Notes under the pieces: model-generated
What the model saw: only the letters and a program-made list of their open reading frames with translations
Databases searched by the model: none
What the model was told of the DNA's origin: nothing
Translations under genes and position numbers: made by a program
Part shown: positions 26,257 through 34,777 of the stretch, in pieces
Numbering within the stretch: position 1 is the stretch's first letter
Layout of the letters: each line of letters starts with the position of its first letter
Assembly: GCA_963716135.1 (NCBI GenBank)
Contig: OY970289.1
Span: 4,182,307-4,246,306 of the forward strand
From: CAVRAW01 sp963716135
GTDB taxonomy: Bacteria > Planctomycetota > Planctomycetia > Pirellulales > JADZDJ01
Direction: 5' to 3'
Length of the DNA stretch: 64,000 nucleotides

Positions 26257-27303
26257 ATGGGCATCTTCAGCCGCTCCAAAAAGCCGCCGCCGACCGAACC
26301 CGCACCGGCGACGGAAGAAATCATCGAGTCCGAGGCAATCGCGGAGCAACCTGCCGCCGAAACGCCGCGACGCGGAATCTTCGCCCGCCTCAAGCAGGGA
26401 CTCAGCAAAACCACCCAACTGCTGCGCACCGACATTCGCGACCTGTTCAAAAGCGAAGGCCGGCTGGTCGACGATGCGTTTCTGGAAGATCTTCGCGGCA
26501 TCCTCGTGCGCACCGACATGGGCCCCGCCGCCGCGACTCAAATCGTCCAGGAAATCGGCACGCAATTTCGTGCCCGCGTGGTGCAACTCGCCGAAGTATT
26601 GAACGTCATTAAGGAAAAGCTCAAGCAGTTGATGGCCCAAGACGAAGCGCCGCTAAAGACCGCCGACGCCGGTACCACGGTCATCATGGTCTGCGGCGTG
26701 AACGGTTCGGGCAAGACGACCAGCATCGCTAAACTCGCGCAGATGTTCTCCAAGCAAGGCAAGAAAGTCGTGCTCGGCGCAGGCGACACTTTCCGCGCCG
26801 CGGCGGTGGAACAACTTGGCATCTGGGCGCAGCGCCTTGGATGCGAAATCGTCAAAGGCGCGCCGAAGAGCGATCCCGCCAGCGTGGCTTTCGCCGCGGT
26901 AAAACAAGCCATCGACACCGGCGCCGACGTGTGCATCGTCGATACCGCCGGCCGCCTGCAAACGCAGCAAAATCTGATGGCCGAGCTGAGCAAAATCCAT
27001 CGCGTCATCGGCAAGCAAATTCCCGAAGCGCCGCACGAAGTGCTGCTGGTCCTCGACGCCACCGCAGGTCAGAACGGCATCAGCCAGGCCCGCGGCTTTT
27101 CCGAGGCCGTGAAGTGCACCGGCATCGTGTTGGCCAAGATCGACGGCACGGCCAAAGGCGGCGTGATCGTGCCCATTCGTCAGCAATTCGGCCTGCCCGT
27201 GAAGCTCGTGGGCGTCGGCGAAAAGGCCGAGGATCTGGCCGTCTTCCGCCCTGAGGAGTTCGTCGACGCCATGTTCGAGGGGTTGGTCGAACAAGCGGCT
27301 TGA
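26257..27303 (+). CDS. ftsY: signal recognition particle receptor FtsY
   Basis: FtsY is the SRP receptor GTPase that docks ribosome-SRP complexes at the membrane. The 348-residue protein has a short acidic A domain (about 1-45), then the N domain (LSKTTQLLRTDIRDLF) and the G domain. The G domain shows GVNGSGKTTSIAKLA (G1), DTFRAAAVEQL, DTAGRLQTQQNLM (G3), KIDGTAKGG (G4) and GVGEKAEDLAVF. No membrane segment is needed, since FtsY binds through its amphipathic A/N region. Preceded by nusB. Confidence 0.96.
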   Translation: MGIFSRSKKPPPTEPAPATEEIIESEAIAEQPAAETPRRGIFARLKQGLSKTTQLLRTDIRDLFKSEGRLVDDAFLEDLRGILVRTDMGPAAATQIVQEIGTQFRARVVQLAEVLNVIKEKLKQLMAQDEAPLKTADAGTTVIMVCGVNGSGKTTSIAKLAQMFSKQGKKVVLGAGDTFRAAAVEQLGIWAQRLGCEIVKGAPKSDPASVAFAAVKQAIDTGADVCIVDTAGRLQTQQNLMAELSKIHRVIGKQIPEAPHEVLLVLDATAGQNGISQARGFSEAVKCTGIVLAKIDGTAKGGVIVPIRQQFGLPVKLVGVGEKAEDLAVFRPEEFVDAMFEGLVEQAA

Positions 27304-27754
27304 CCGTCAGGGTTTAACACCTTCGTCGTCACAGTTTCACCAGGCCACACTTCAGGCGCGCCTGGTTTCTTCCATACCTTCGGCGCAACTCGGCCGCGCC
27401 GGTCAACTCAAAGGCGCGCGCAACTTTTCTGTCACGCCGACATCTCTCGCCTTGTCGCTTGTGCGGGCCAGTCAAAGTTTGGCGATAACTCTGCACAAGT
27501 GCGGGAGCAAAATGCATCCGTTCCGCACAAGCCGTAGGGTCTACTTCTCGAAGGCATGATGTGCGGGCGGTTGGTGATTTGTCGCTTTTTTCAGATGAAT
27601 TCCTCAAACCGGCGATTCCGATAGCTTATCGTGGCATTGGAGGCGCTCGGGGCTGCTTCTCCGTGCAAGGGCGCAGGGGTGCGACCCGATGTCGCTGAAG
27701 GCGTGACGGACGCACGCCTTGTACCGAGTCCATCAACGGATTGGAGTTTGGACG
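27304..27754. other. non-coding gap before the porin gene
   Basis: This 451-base gap separates ftsY and the porin. It contains a perfect stem-loop (27698-27720) just upstream of the porin start. A 92-residue minus-strand frame (27329-27607) has no family feature and is rejected. No tRNA is seen. Confidence 0.5.
27698..27720 (+). promoter_or_regulatory. stem-loop in the porin leader
   Basis: aaggcgtg (27698-27705) pairs perfectly with cacgcctt (27713-27720) around a 7-nt loop, 34 bp before the porin ATG. It has no T run, so it is not a simple terminator. A role in mRNA stability or translation control is possible but not shown. Confidence 0.4.
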
Positions 27755-29299
27755 ATGCGCTACACGAAATGGGCGATCATGATCGCCTTTGCCGGCGGCC
27801 TTTCTGTGGCCGCGGCGGACGAGCCGACGAATTCCACTTACTCAGTGGCCGTGACGAGCGCCTACGAGTACGGCAACTACGACTACTACAACGTCAACTC
27901 GCAAGTCCCGACTCCGGCCACAGCGCCCGAGTCCGCCGCGCCGGCTCCCGTTCCAGCACCGCCGCCGGCAGGCGCCATGCCGTCCTGCGCCACAACACAA
28001 AGAAGCAGCGAAAACTGCAGTTCCACTCAAAGCTGCGAGTCGTGCCACCATCATCACGGCGGCATCTTCGGTTGCTGGTTGCTGGATTGCAATGACTGCA
28101 ATCCCCTGGAATGCTGTGACGAAGACGCCCACCGCTATTTCGGCGATTGCTGCTGGCTCAAAGACCGCGACATCAACATTTACGGCTGGGCCGACGGCGG
28201 CATCATGGGAAACACACAGAGTCCCACGAATCCATACAACGGGCCGGTCACATTTCCCGATCGTGACGACGGCCAGTTCAACCAGCTCTACGGCGTGATG
28301 GAACGCACCGCGCCGCAGGATAATTGCGGCTGGTTCCTCGGTGGCCGCGTCGACATGCTCTACGGCAGCGACTACATCTACACCACCGCCGCCGGCCTCG
28401 ACGGCTCCCCGGTCGGCAACACTCCGCGCTGGGGCAACGCCTCGTTCCAGTACGGGGCCGCCATGCCGCAAGCCTATGTCGAAACCGACTACAACGATCT
28501 GAAAATAAAGTGGGGCCACTTCTACACGATCATCGGGTACGAAGTCGTGCCGGCCATCGGCAACTTCTTCTATACCCACGCCTATACCCATATGTACGGC
28601 GAGCCGTTCACGCACACCGGCATCTTGGCCAGCAAGCCCTACAACGAGAATTGGACCTGGTATGCCGGCATCGACAACGGCTGGAACGCCTTCGACTGCA
28701 ATAGCCGCGCGAACTTCCTCGGCGGCGTGACCTATGCCGACAAAGATTGGGGCAGCCTGGCCTTCGCCATCCAAACCGGCGACGAAAGCGATTTCAACGC
28801 CGCCGGCGTCGGTCCGTTTTCTAATCGCACGATGTATAGCATCGTCTGGACGCGCACGCTCAACAGCCGCTGGACCTACGTCTTCGAGCACGACTTGGGC
28901 GTCCAAGCCGATACGCAAGGCTTCAACGCGGCCGCTCGCCAGCAAGCCGACTGGTACGGCATCAACCAGTATTTGTTCTACCGCATCAACTGCCGCTGGA
29001 CGTTCGGCGCACGGTTTGAATGGTTCGACGATCCCCAGGGCTATGTCGTCACTGGCCTGCGCCCTGGCAACATCGACCGCCTGTACCGCTTCCCCGGCAG
29101 CTTCTACGAAACGTCGTTGGGCTTCAATTACAAACCGAATGCGAACGTCATCATTCGGCCCGAAATCCGCTACGACTGGTACACCGGACCGGGCGGATTC
29201 ATTGCCCCTGGGGTGCCTGTACCCGGAGCCCAACCTTTCAACGACAGCTTGGACAAGAATCAGTTCCTGATTGGTATCGATGGCATCGTGCAATTTTAG
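27755..29299 (+). CDS. outer-membrane beta-barrel porin (BBP2/OmpL-like)
   Basis: The ~514-residue exported protein starts at the ATG at 27755 (MRYTKWAIMIAFAGGLSV), with a signal peptide ending near residue 20. A Pro/Ala linker follows (about 50-75). Then comes a Cys/His-rich segment (SCESCHHHHGGIFGCW, DCNDCNPLECCDED) and a long beta-barrel of alternating polar and aromatic strands (INIYGWADGGIMGN, GWFLGGRVDMLYGSD, KIKWGHFYTIIGYEV, TFGARFEWFDDPQGY). The last strand ends FLIGIDGIVQF with the C-terminal Phe typical of outer-membrane insertion. It matches the BBP2/OmpL-like porins abundant in planctomycetes. A stem-loop precedes it and a terminator follows it. Confidence 0.85.
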   Translation: MRYTKWAIMIAFAGGLSVAAADEPTNSTYSVAVTSAYEYGNYDYYNVNSQVPTPATAPESAAPAPVPAPPPAGAMPSCATTQRSSENCSSTQSCESCHHHHGGIFGCWLLDCNDCNPLECCDEDAHRYFGDCCWLKDRDINIYGWADGGIMGNTQSPTNPYNGPVTFPDRDDGQFNQLYGVMERTAPQDNCGWFLGGRVDMLYGSDYIYTTAAGLDGSPVGNTPRWGNASFQYGAAMPQAYVETDYNDLKIKWGHFYTIIGYEVVPAIGNFFYTHAYTHMYGEPFTHTGILASKPYNENWTWYAGIDNGWNAFDCNSRANFLGGVTYADKDWGSLAFAIQTGDESDFNAAGVGPFSNRTMYSIVWTRTLNSRWTYVFEHDLGVQADTQGFNAAARQQADWYGINQYLFYRINCRWTFGARFEWFDDPQGYVVTGLRPGNIDRLYRFPGSFYETSLGFNYKPNANVIIRPEIRYDWYTGPGGFIAPGVPVPGAQPFNDSLDKNQFLIGIDGIVQF

Positions 29300-29339
29300 T
29301 TGATCGGCACGGACGTCGATTAGTTTGATGACCGCAATC

Positions 29340-29376
29340 AGCCCGGGGGTCGCAAGACCTCCGGGCTGCGTTGTTT
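29340..29376 (+). terminator. rho-independent terminator after the porin
   Basis: The 12-bp stem is 29340-29351 with 29356-29367 (one G-U pair), closed by a gcaa tetraloop. A T-rich stretch (ttgttttt) follows it. It lies 40 bp after the porin stop. Confidence 0.85.
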
Positions 29377-29406
29377 TTGTGGGCCACAAACGCAATAATG
29401 GCCCCC

Positions 29407-29754
29407 ATGAAGCTCATCATCGCCATCATTCAGCCCAGCAAGCTCGAAGCGGTCAAGGCCGCGCTCACCGAGGTCGAAGTCTTCCGCCTCACCGTGATGG
29501 ACGTGCAAGGCTTCGGCCGCCAGAAGGGACACGCCGAAGTTTACCGCGGCCACGAAATCAGCGTGAACCTGCTGCGCAAGGTGCAATTGCAAATCGCCGT
29601 CAATGAAGAGTTCGTCGAACCGACGGTGAACGCCATCATCAAAGGGGGCCGCACTGGCGAAACCGGCGAAATCGGCGACGGCAAAATCTTCGTTCTCCCC
29701 CTGGAAGATTGCATCCGCATCCGCACCGGCGAACGCGGCGGCGAAGCGATTTAG
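29407..29754 (+). CDS. PII-like nitrogen regulatory protein lacking the uridylylation tyrosine
   Basis: The 115-residue product is PII-sized, with MKLIIAIIQPSKLEAVKAAL, the GFGRQKGHAEVYRG start of the T-loop, and KIFVLPLEDCIRIRTGERG at the C-terminus with the ATP/ADP-binding region. PII proteins report 2-oxoglutarate and ATP/ADP to partners such as AmtB, GlnD and NtrB. Here the T-loop reads GHEISVNLLRK where GlnB has GAEYMVDFLPK, so the Tyr51 that GlnD uridylylates is replaced by Ile. No amtB or glnA gene is nearby. It is a PII superfamily member that probably signals without uridylylation. A repeat tract starts right after the stop. Confidence 0.88.
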   Translation: MKLIIAIIQPSKLEAVKAALTEVEVFRLTVMDVQGFGRQKGHAEVYRGHEISVNLLRKVQLQIAVNEEFVEPTVNAIIKGGRTGETGEIGDGKIFVLPLEDCIRIRTGERGGEAI

Positions 29755-29758
29755 GGGA

Positions 29759-29852
29759 ATGTCTAAATGTCTAAATGACTAAATGTCTGAATGTACGCAT
29801 GAATGCCCCATGCCATTCAGTCATTCAGTCATTTAGTCATTCTGTCATTCTG
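29759..29852. repeat. short tandem repeat tract overlapping the tatC 3' end
   Basis: The left arm (29759-29795) repeats gtctaaat/gactaaat. The right arm (29811-29852) repeats cattcagt/catttagt/cattctgt, its reverse complement. The tatC stop codon and its last ~7 codons (NDRMTK) lie inside the right arm. Confidence 0.85.
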
Positions 29853-30848
29853 ATTCCGCGGCCAGCGCTTGCACAATTCGATCCCGCCGAAATACAGCCC
29901 CACCAGCGGCAATGCCATCAGCAGCATGCTTTGCGGATCGGGCGAAGGGTTTAAGACCATGGCCAGAATGAAAATCGTCAGCACCGCCACGCGCCATTGC
30001 GACGTGTAGGATTTCACGGTGAACACGCCAATCCGCTCCAGGAACAGCATCACCAGCGGCAATTGAAAGCTGATGCCAAACGCCAGCGGCAGCAACAGCG
30101 CGAAGCTCAGCCATTCGCTGATCCGCGGCGTGATGCCGATCCCCAGCCAGGCATTGAATTGGAATAGAAATCTCAGCACGACCGGAAACACGGCGAAGAA
30201 CGCAAGCAGCACTCCGACGACGAACAATGCCAGACTGAATGGCAAGAAAATGTGCACATAGTGCCGCTCGCGCTGATAAAGTCCCGCCGCCACAAACGTC
30301 CACAACTGATAAAACACCCACGGGCTGGACAGCACCACGCCGACCAATAGCGACGCCTTCATGTAAACCATGAACGCCTCCAGCGCGTTCATGCCGACCA
30401 CCTGCGTAAGTTCCTCGGTCTTGCGCCAGACTTTCAGCGGCAGCAATTTTTCCGTCGCGGGGGCGGCCGGAGTGGCCCCGGCAGCCGGCTGTGGAAATTC
30501 CTCCGGAAACCGCTCTCGCAGCGATTGCATCACCGCCTGCGGATCGACAAACACCTCGTCGAACACCATGTGCTGCTGGCGAATGTGGTCCAATTGCTCC
30601 GGCGGTATCTGGCCCCCGAACTGCGCGCGCAGCTTCTCTTCGTTTTGTGCCTCGTAGAACTTGTCCAGCGCGCTAGTGAGCGGCGTTTGAATGAACCGCA
30701 CCACATATTGCCCCACGCACAGCCCGAAGCCAAAACCGATCGCCAGGCCCAGGATCGCTTTCCACAAACAGATGCGCAGCTCGCCGAGATGTTCCCCGAA
30801 GGACATCACCGAGCCGCGAAACAGTTCGTCGTCGGTTTGCTTGTTCAT
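29829..30848 (-). CDS. tatC: twin-arginine translocase subunit TatC with extended periplasmic loop
   Basis: TatC is the receptor of the Tat export pathway. The 339-residue protein begins MNKQTDDELFRGSVMSFGEHLGELR, the conserved N-terminal site for twin-arginine binding. It has six hydrophobic segments, including ASLLVGVVLSSPWVFYQLWTF and FGISFQLPLVMLFLE. It is ~90 residues longer than E. coli TatC because the first periplasmic loop (about residues 60-155) is expanded, with an Arg/Glu-rich part and a Pro/Ala linker. The start is taken at 30848; a longer frame to 30917 has no support. No tatA or tatB is seen nearby. The window has at least one Tat substrate (DUF1501). Confidence 0.92.
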   Translation of the reverse strand: MNKQTDDELFRGSVMSFGEHLGELRICLWKAILGLAIGFGFGLCVGQYVVRFIQTPLTSALDKFYEAQNEEKLRAQFGGQIPPEQLDHIRQQHMVFDEVFVDPQAVMQSLRERFPEEFPQPAAGATPAAPATEKLLPLKVWRKTEELTQVVGMNALEAFMVYMKASLLVGVVLSSPWVFYQLWTFVAAGLYQRERHYVHIFLPFSLALFVVGVLLAFFAVFPVVLRFLFQFNAWLGIGITPRISEWLSFALLLPLAFGISFQLPLVMLFLERIGVFTVKSYTSQWRVAVLTIFILAMVLNPSPDPQSMLLMALPLVGLYFGGIELCKRWPRNQNDRMTK

Positions 30849-31168
30849 AATTTGGCGACGAGCTGACGGGCCAGAATGTCCGCTCAAAAACTTCCCGCAT
30901 TTTCGCCCCGGCAGCAAGCCGCCGCAGGCGGAAATCGCCTAACTGTCCGTTCTAGAGCAAATTTAGTTTCCCTAAATCCCCGGGCGCATATATTAATGTG
31001 CGTCGGCGAACCTGTGCCGCCGGAACATCGCACCCACACGCCGGATTGCCTGCATAACCGGCAGCATCGAACGTGCAGGTTTCCGGCTTGGCATAGAATT
31101 GACTAGGAAGTTCGCCCGCCAATCAACAACTTCAGCGGACTGTTGGATGTGTCCTAAGGAGGTGCAAT
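30849..31168. other. divergent non-coding gap
   Basis: This 320-base gap lies between the starts of tatC (minus) and the Tyr-rich secreted gene (plus). It must hold both promoters, but I see no clear -10/-35 pair. It includes a strong Shine-Dalgarno for the downstream gene at 31156-31164. No gene or RNA is recognised. Confidence 0.5.
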
Positions 31169-31605
31169 ATGTTGGCGAAGATGCTTTCGAAGGAGTGGCT
31201 TTGGATCGCGCTCGGAACCGCGGCTCTGTTGATGTTCGCGGCCGGCACCGCGGCGGCACAATCCAACGTGCCGGTTCAGTTCGCGGTGCAAACGACCGCC
31301 GGCTCCGCAGACACGCCGGTTCGCACGGCGATCTACTCTGCCGCTGATCAGGCCAAAGTGAGCGTGCAATCAGTGCGCTGGTGGGGACGGCCGTATCGGG
31401 CGTATTACTATGGCGCCCGTATCGCGCCTATTATCCCGCTCCGTACTACACGTACTACTCCGCTCCGTACACAACCTATTACGCAAATCCGTACACGACT
31501 TACTACGCCCCAGCGCCGTATGTCAGCTACTATGGCGCGCCCTACGGATACTATTACTATCCGCGCCGCTACTTCGGCCCGGCGTACTACTACTACCGCT
31601 GGTAG
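31169..31605 (+). CDS. Tyr/Pro-rich low-complexity secreted protein, frameshifted
   Basis: The ATG at 31169 has a perfect Shine-Dalgarno (aaggaggtg). The N-terminus is a signal peptide (ALLMFAAGTAAAQ). Past residue ~80, adding one C at 31416-31418 joins the frame to a repetitive tail of YYAPY-like units (PYRAYYPAPYYTYYSAPYTT and related) ending in YYYYRW. The joined length is ~145 residues. Such Tyr-rich repeat proteins are often surface or matrix proteins that cross-link or assemble, but no family is recognised. The palindromic element R1 follows 17 bp after the stop. Confidence 0.6.
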
Positions 31606-31621
31606 TGCAAAGTCGTAACCA

Positions 31622-31649
31622 ATAGCCGGAGGGCAACGCCCCTCCGGAG
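31622..31649. repeat. palindromic intergenic element, copy R1
   Basis: atagccggaggg-caacg-cccctccggag forms an 8-bp hairpin with a short loop (one extra C on the right arm). Two other copies are at 36712 and 61947. Here it sits after the Tyr-rich gene. Confidence 0.85.
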
Positions 31650-31687
31650 CGCGACGAGTTGACGCAGCGCTCCAAGAACGAGTGTGA

Positions 31688-32542
31688 TCAGTTCGCCGCG
31701 CGCTGAAACGCCTGCGGCAAGTAATGAATCAGGTCGCTGGCAATGAGCGACGTCTGTCCTAGCGCCGCGGCCGCCAGATCGCCCGCCAGGCCGTGCACGT
31801 ACACGCCCAATTGCGCGGCGGCAAACGGCGCCAGGTTCTCTCCCAATAGCGCCGTGATGATTCCCGTCAGCACGTCGCCGCATCCGCCGGTGGCCATGCC
31901 CGCATTGCCGGTCGTGTTCTCATACACTTCGCGCCCGTCGGTAACGATCGTGCGATGCCCTTTGAGCACCACGATGATTCCGCCTCGAATCGCCAGATCT
32001 TTCGCGCGGTCGGCGCGCTCCTGCGGATCCAACCGCGGAATCCCCACCAGCCTGGCAAACTCCCCCGGATGCGGCGTCACAATCCGTGGCCCGGCGTGTC
32101 GCGGAAACAAATCTGGCTGCGTCGCCAAAGCGTTGAGCGCGTCGGCATCGAACACCATCGGCTGCGCAAACTCCAGATACATTCGGCCCACAAGGTAATC
32201 GACGTCCGGCGTATGCTGCATCCCCGGACCACACCCGATCGACGTGCACTTGGCCGCCACCTCCGCGATGCGGCGATGCGCGCCTTTGGCTATGCGTCCC
32301 TGCTCGTCGGCCGGCAGCGGCACCGTCATGTACGAAGGTTCAAAGCTGGCAACGATCGGCTGGCAAACATCGGCCGTGGCGATCGTCACCAATCCCGCCC
32401 CGCTGCGCAGCGCCCCCATGCCTGCCAAACCCATCGCCCCGGCCATGCCGCGCGAACCGCCGACCAATAGCACATGGCCGAACATGCCTTTGTGGCTGTC
32501 GGCCGGTCGCGGCGCCAGTTTTGGAAGATTTGGTGTCGGCAT
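31688..32542 (-). CDS. nnrD: ADP-dependent NAD(P)H-hydrate dehydratase
   Basis: NnrD dehydrates S-NAD(P)HX back to NAD(P)H using ADP (or ATP) as phosphate donor, the second half of the repair pair with NnrE (9085). The 284-residue product shows GHVLLVGGSRGMAGAMGLAG near residue 20, the MVFDADALNALA motif, RIVTPHPGEFARL, and GNAGMATGGCGDVLTGIIT near residue 205-225, which is diagnostic. The length fits a single-domain NnrD not fused to NnrE. No signal peptide, so cytoplasmic. larB lies 107 bp upstream on the same strand. Confidence 0.93.
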   Translation of the reverse strand: MPTPNLPKLAPRPADSHKGMFGHVLLVGGSRGMAGAMGLAGMGALRSGAGLVTIATADVCQPIVASFEPSYMTVPLPADEQGRIAKGAHRRIAEVAAKCTSIGCGPGMQHTPDVDYLVGRMYLEFAQPMVFDADALNALATQPDLFPRHAGPRIVTPHPGEFARLVGIPRLDPQERADRAKDLAIRGGIIVVLKGHRTIVTDGREVYENTTGNAGMATGGCGDVLTGIITALLGENLAPFAAAQLGVYVHGLAGDLAAAALGQTSLIASDLIHYLPQAFQRAAN

Positions 32543-32649
32543 GGAATTTATCAGCGCCTTGCATCAACGTGCTCGCTGCCAACAAAGTATGAAGCATGGC
32601 TAGCAACGTGCGCGCTGCGACGCGAACCACTTCGGGCCACTCAGTCCGA

Positions 32650-33417
32650 TTATGCCGATCGTGCCGCCCGCTGGGCGATCAATCCCGCCACATAGCCCCC
32701 TTTGAATCCGGCATCGACGTTCACCACCGTCACATTGGCCGCGCAACTATTGAGCATCGTCAGCATCGCCGCCAGCCCGCCGCAATTGGCGCCGTAGCCC
32801 ACGCTGGTCGGCACCGCGATCACCGGGCAATCGACATGCCCGCCTACCACGCTGGGCAGTGCGCCTTCCATGCCTGCCACCACCACCACCGCATCCACAT
32901 CCTTAAGCAAATGCAGCCGTTCCTGCAATCGATGCGGCCCCGCCACTCCGACATCTTGGATCATCGTGGCATCAATCCCCATCCACGCCAGCGTTTCACG
33001 AGCTTCCTCCGCCACTGGCAAATCCGAGGTTCCAGCCGTGACAATTGCCACGCGAGCAGATGAGGGACGAGAAGCGAGGGAGGAGATCGGCAGGCGCAAA
33101 GTGCGGGCGATGGGATTGAGCCTCGAAGCCGGAAACTTCTTCTGCAATTCCGCCGCTATCTCCGGCGCCAACCGCGTCACAAGTGCGTCGATTTTCTCCT
33201 CCAACATCCGCGCGAGCGTTTTCTCCAACGTCGCCAGGCTCTTCCCCTCGCCGTACACGACTTCCGGAAATCCACACCGTCGTCCCCGATCCAAATCCAA
33301 CTGCACTTCAATCAAATCGGCCGTCTTCGGCCGCGCCAACTCGCGCATGAATTCCTCCAGCGATACCTCGCGTCGCGATAACCGTTCGGCCAACTGACTT
33401 AGGTCTTTGGAATCCAT
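32650..33417 (-). CDS. larB: nickel pincer cofactor biosynthesis protein LarB
   Basis: LarB carboxylates and hydrolyses nicotinic acid adenine dinucleotide to make P2CMN, the first step of the nickel-pincer nucleotide used by lactate racemase. The 255-residue protein has a helical N-terminus and a PurE-like C-terminal fold, with AIVTAGTSDLPVAEEARETL, VVVVAGMEGALPSVVGGHVD and VIAVPTSVGYGANCGGLAAM. It precedes nnrD on the same strand. The window also contains larE (61079), but I see neither larC nor larA, so those steps must lie outside. Confidence 0.93.
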   Translation of the reverse strand: MDSKDLSQLAERLSRREVSLEEFMRELARPKTADLIEVQLDLDRGRRCGFPEVVYGEGKSLATLEKTLARMLEEKIDALVTRLAPEIAAELQKKFPASRLNPIARTLRLPISSLASRPSSARVAIVTAGTSDLPVAEEARETLAWMGIDATMIQDVGVAGPHRLQERLHLLKDVDAVVVVAGMEGALPSVVGGHVDCPVIAVPTSVGYGANCGGLAAMLTMLNSCAANVTVVNVDAGFKGGYVAGLIAQRAARSA

Positions 33418-33585
33418 GAATTCATCGTACCGCTTATGCCATTCCTTTTCGATGGGCCAGATTATTCGGCTTGCCTAGCTTGTTGCGGCGTGTTAGCAAT
33501 TTGGTTGCCGAACATAAAGCCGCGACCGTTGGTCGCGGGAAGAACCAATTGCGCCTGACCTCGAACAGGCATTTGATCTCGCACG

Positions 33586-34677
33586 ATGGACCGCCACGCC
33601 GACCGCCGCGACCACCTCCGCAAAGCCCTCAAGAAGGCCAAAGTCGATGCGCTCTTGGTGACCAACTTCACCAACGTCACTTACCTCACCGGCTTCACCG
33701 GCGACGACAGTTATCTCTTGCTCACTCCGAAGCATCAGTTCGTCATCAGCGATCCGCGCTACACCACGCAGCTCGAAGAAGAATGCCCAAAGGTCGATGC
33801 GCACATTCGGCCGCCGGGGCAGGGGATGTTGACGGCCGTCGAAAAACTGTGCAAACAAGCCAAGCTCAAGCGCCTCGGGATCGAAGGCGATTCAATGACC
33901 GTCAGTTTTCGCGAGCGCCTGGCCGCCAAACTGGGCCACGTGGAACTTGTCACGACCTGCGGCGCCGTCGAAGACCTGCGGATGTGCAAAGACAAGGAAG
34001 AAGTCGCCGAAATTCGCCGCGCCATCGAATATGCGCAAGACGCTTTCAACACCGTCCGCAAGCTCGTGCATCCGGAGCAAACGGAAAAGGAACTCGCCGA
34101 CGCGCTGGAACATCAAATGCGCCGCTTCGGCGCAAGAGGCGCAAGTTTCCCCTCCATCGTGGCCGTCGGCGATCGCGCCGCCTTGCCGCACTATCGACCG
34201 CGTGACCGCCGCATGAGCGAAGCGCCCTTTGTGCTCATCGACTGGGGCGCAGTGGGCCGCGGATATGTAAGCGACTTGACGCGCGTTCTGGTCACCGGTA
34301 AAATCCCGCCCAAACTCCAGCGCATATATGAAGTTGTGTTAAACGCGCAGGAACGTGCGATCGCGGCCATCAAGCCGGGCTTGGCTTGCGAGCAAGTCGA
34401 CGCCGTGGCTCGCGGTGTGATTGAAAAGGCGGGTTTCGGCCGGCAGTTTGGTCACGGGTTGGGTCACGGCATCGGCCTGGAAATTCACGAAGCCCCGCGG
34501 CTGGCCAAAGGGCAATCGGTAAAATTGAAGCCGGGCATGGTGGTTACGGTCGAGCCAGGGATTTACGTGCCGGGCTTCGGCGGCGTGCGGATCGAAGACG
34601 ATGTGTTGGTCACCCGAAGCGGACACGAAGTACTGACAAACCTGCCCAAAAAATGGGAAGATGCGATTCTTGCCTGA
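33586..34677 (+). CDS. M24 family aminopeptidase (Xaa-Pro type)
   Basis: The 363-residue cytoplasmic metallopeptidase has a creatinase-like N-terminal domain (about 1-125) and an M24 pita-bread catalytic domain. Metal ligands are visible: Asp in VLIDWGAVGRGYVSD, His in FGHGLGHGIGLEIHE, Glu in VEPGIYVPGFG and Glu in GVRIEDDVLVT. It releases N-terminal residues before proline or splits Xaa-Pro dipeptides; aminopeptidase P and prolidase cannot be separated here. It stands alone, followed after 100 bp by accB. Confidence 0.9.
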   Translation: MDRHADRRDHLRKALKKAKVDALLVTNFTNVTYLTGFTGDDSYLLLTPKHQFVISDPRYTTQLEEECPKVDAHIRPPGQGMLTAVEKLCKQAKLKRLGIEGDSMTVSFRERLAAKLGHVELVTTCGAVEDLRMCKDKEEVAEIRRAIEYAQDAFNTVRKLVHPEQTEKELADALEHQMRRFGARGASFPSIVAVGDRAALPHYRPRDRRMSEAPFVLIDWGAVGRGYVSDLTRVLVTGKIPPKLQRIYEVVLNAQERAIAAIKPGLACEQVDAVARGVIEKAGFGRQFGHGLGHGIGLEIHEAPRLAKGQSVKLKPGMVVTVEPGIYVPGFGGVRIEDDVLVTRSGHEVLTNLPKKWEDAILA

Positions 34678-34777
34678 CGGCCGAGTGCCGGCCGGAGATA
34701 TACTAGTTCAGCTCAATTCAAGGACGAACCGCTGGCCGGCAGTTTGATTCCGGCCTCGCCGCGTGGAGATGTCGACT

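Noticed and set aside
27329..27607. 92-residue minus-strand frame before the porin
   Set aside because: Basic, Arg-rich, no signal peptide or domain; likely chance in GC-rich sequence.
27842..29395. 517-residue minus-strand frame opposite the porin
   Set aside because: Val/Ala/Asp-rich antisense frame, low complexity, with no start context.
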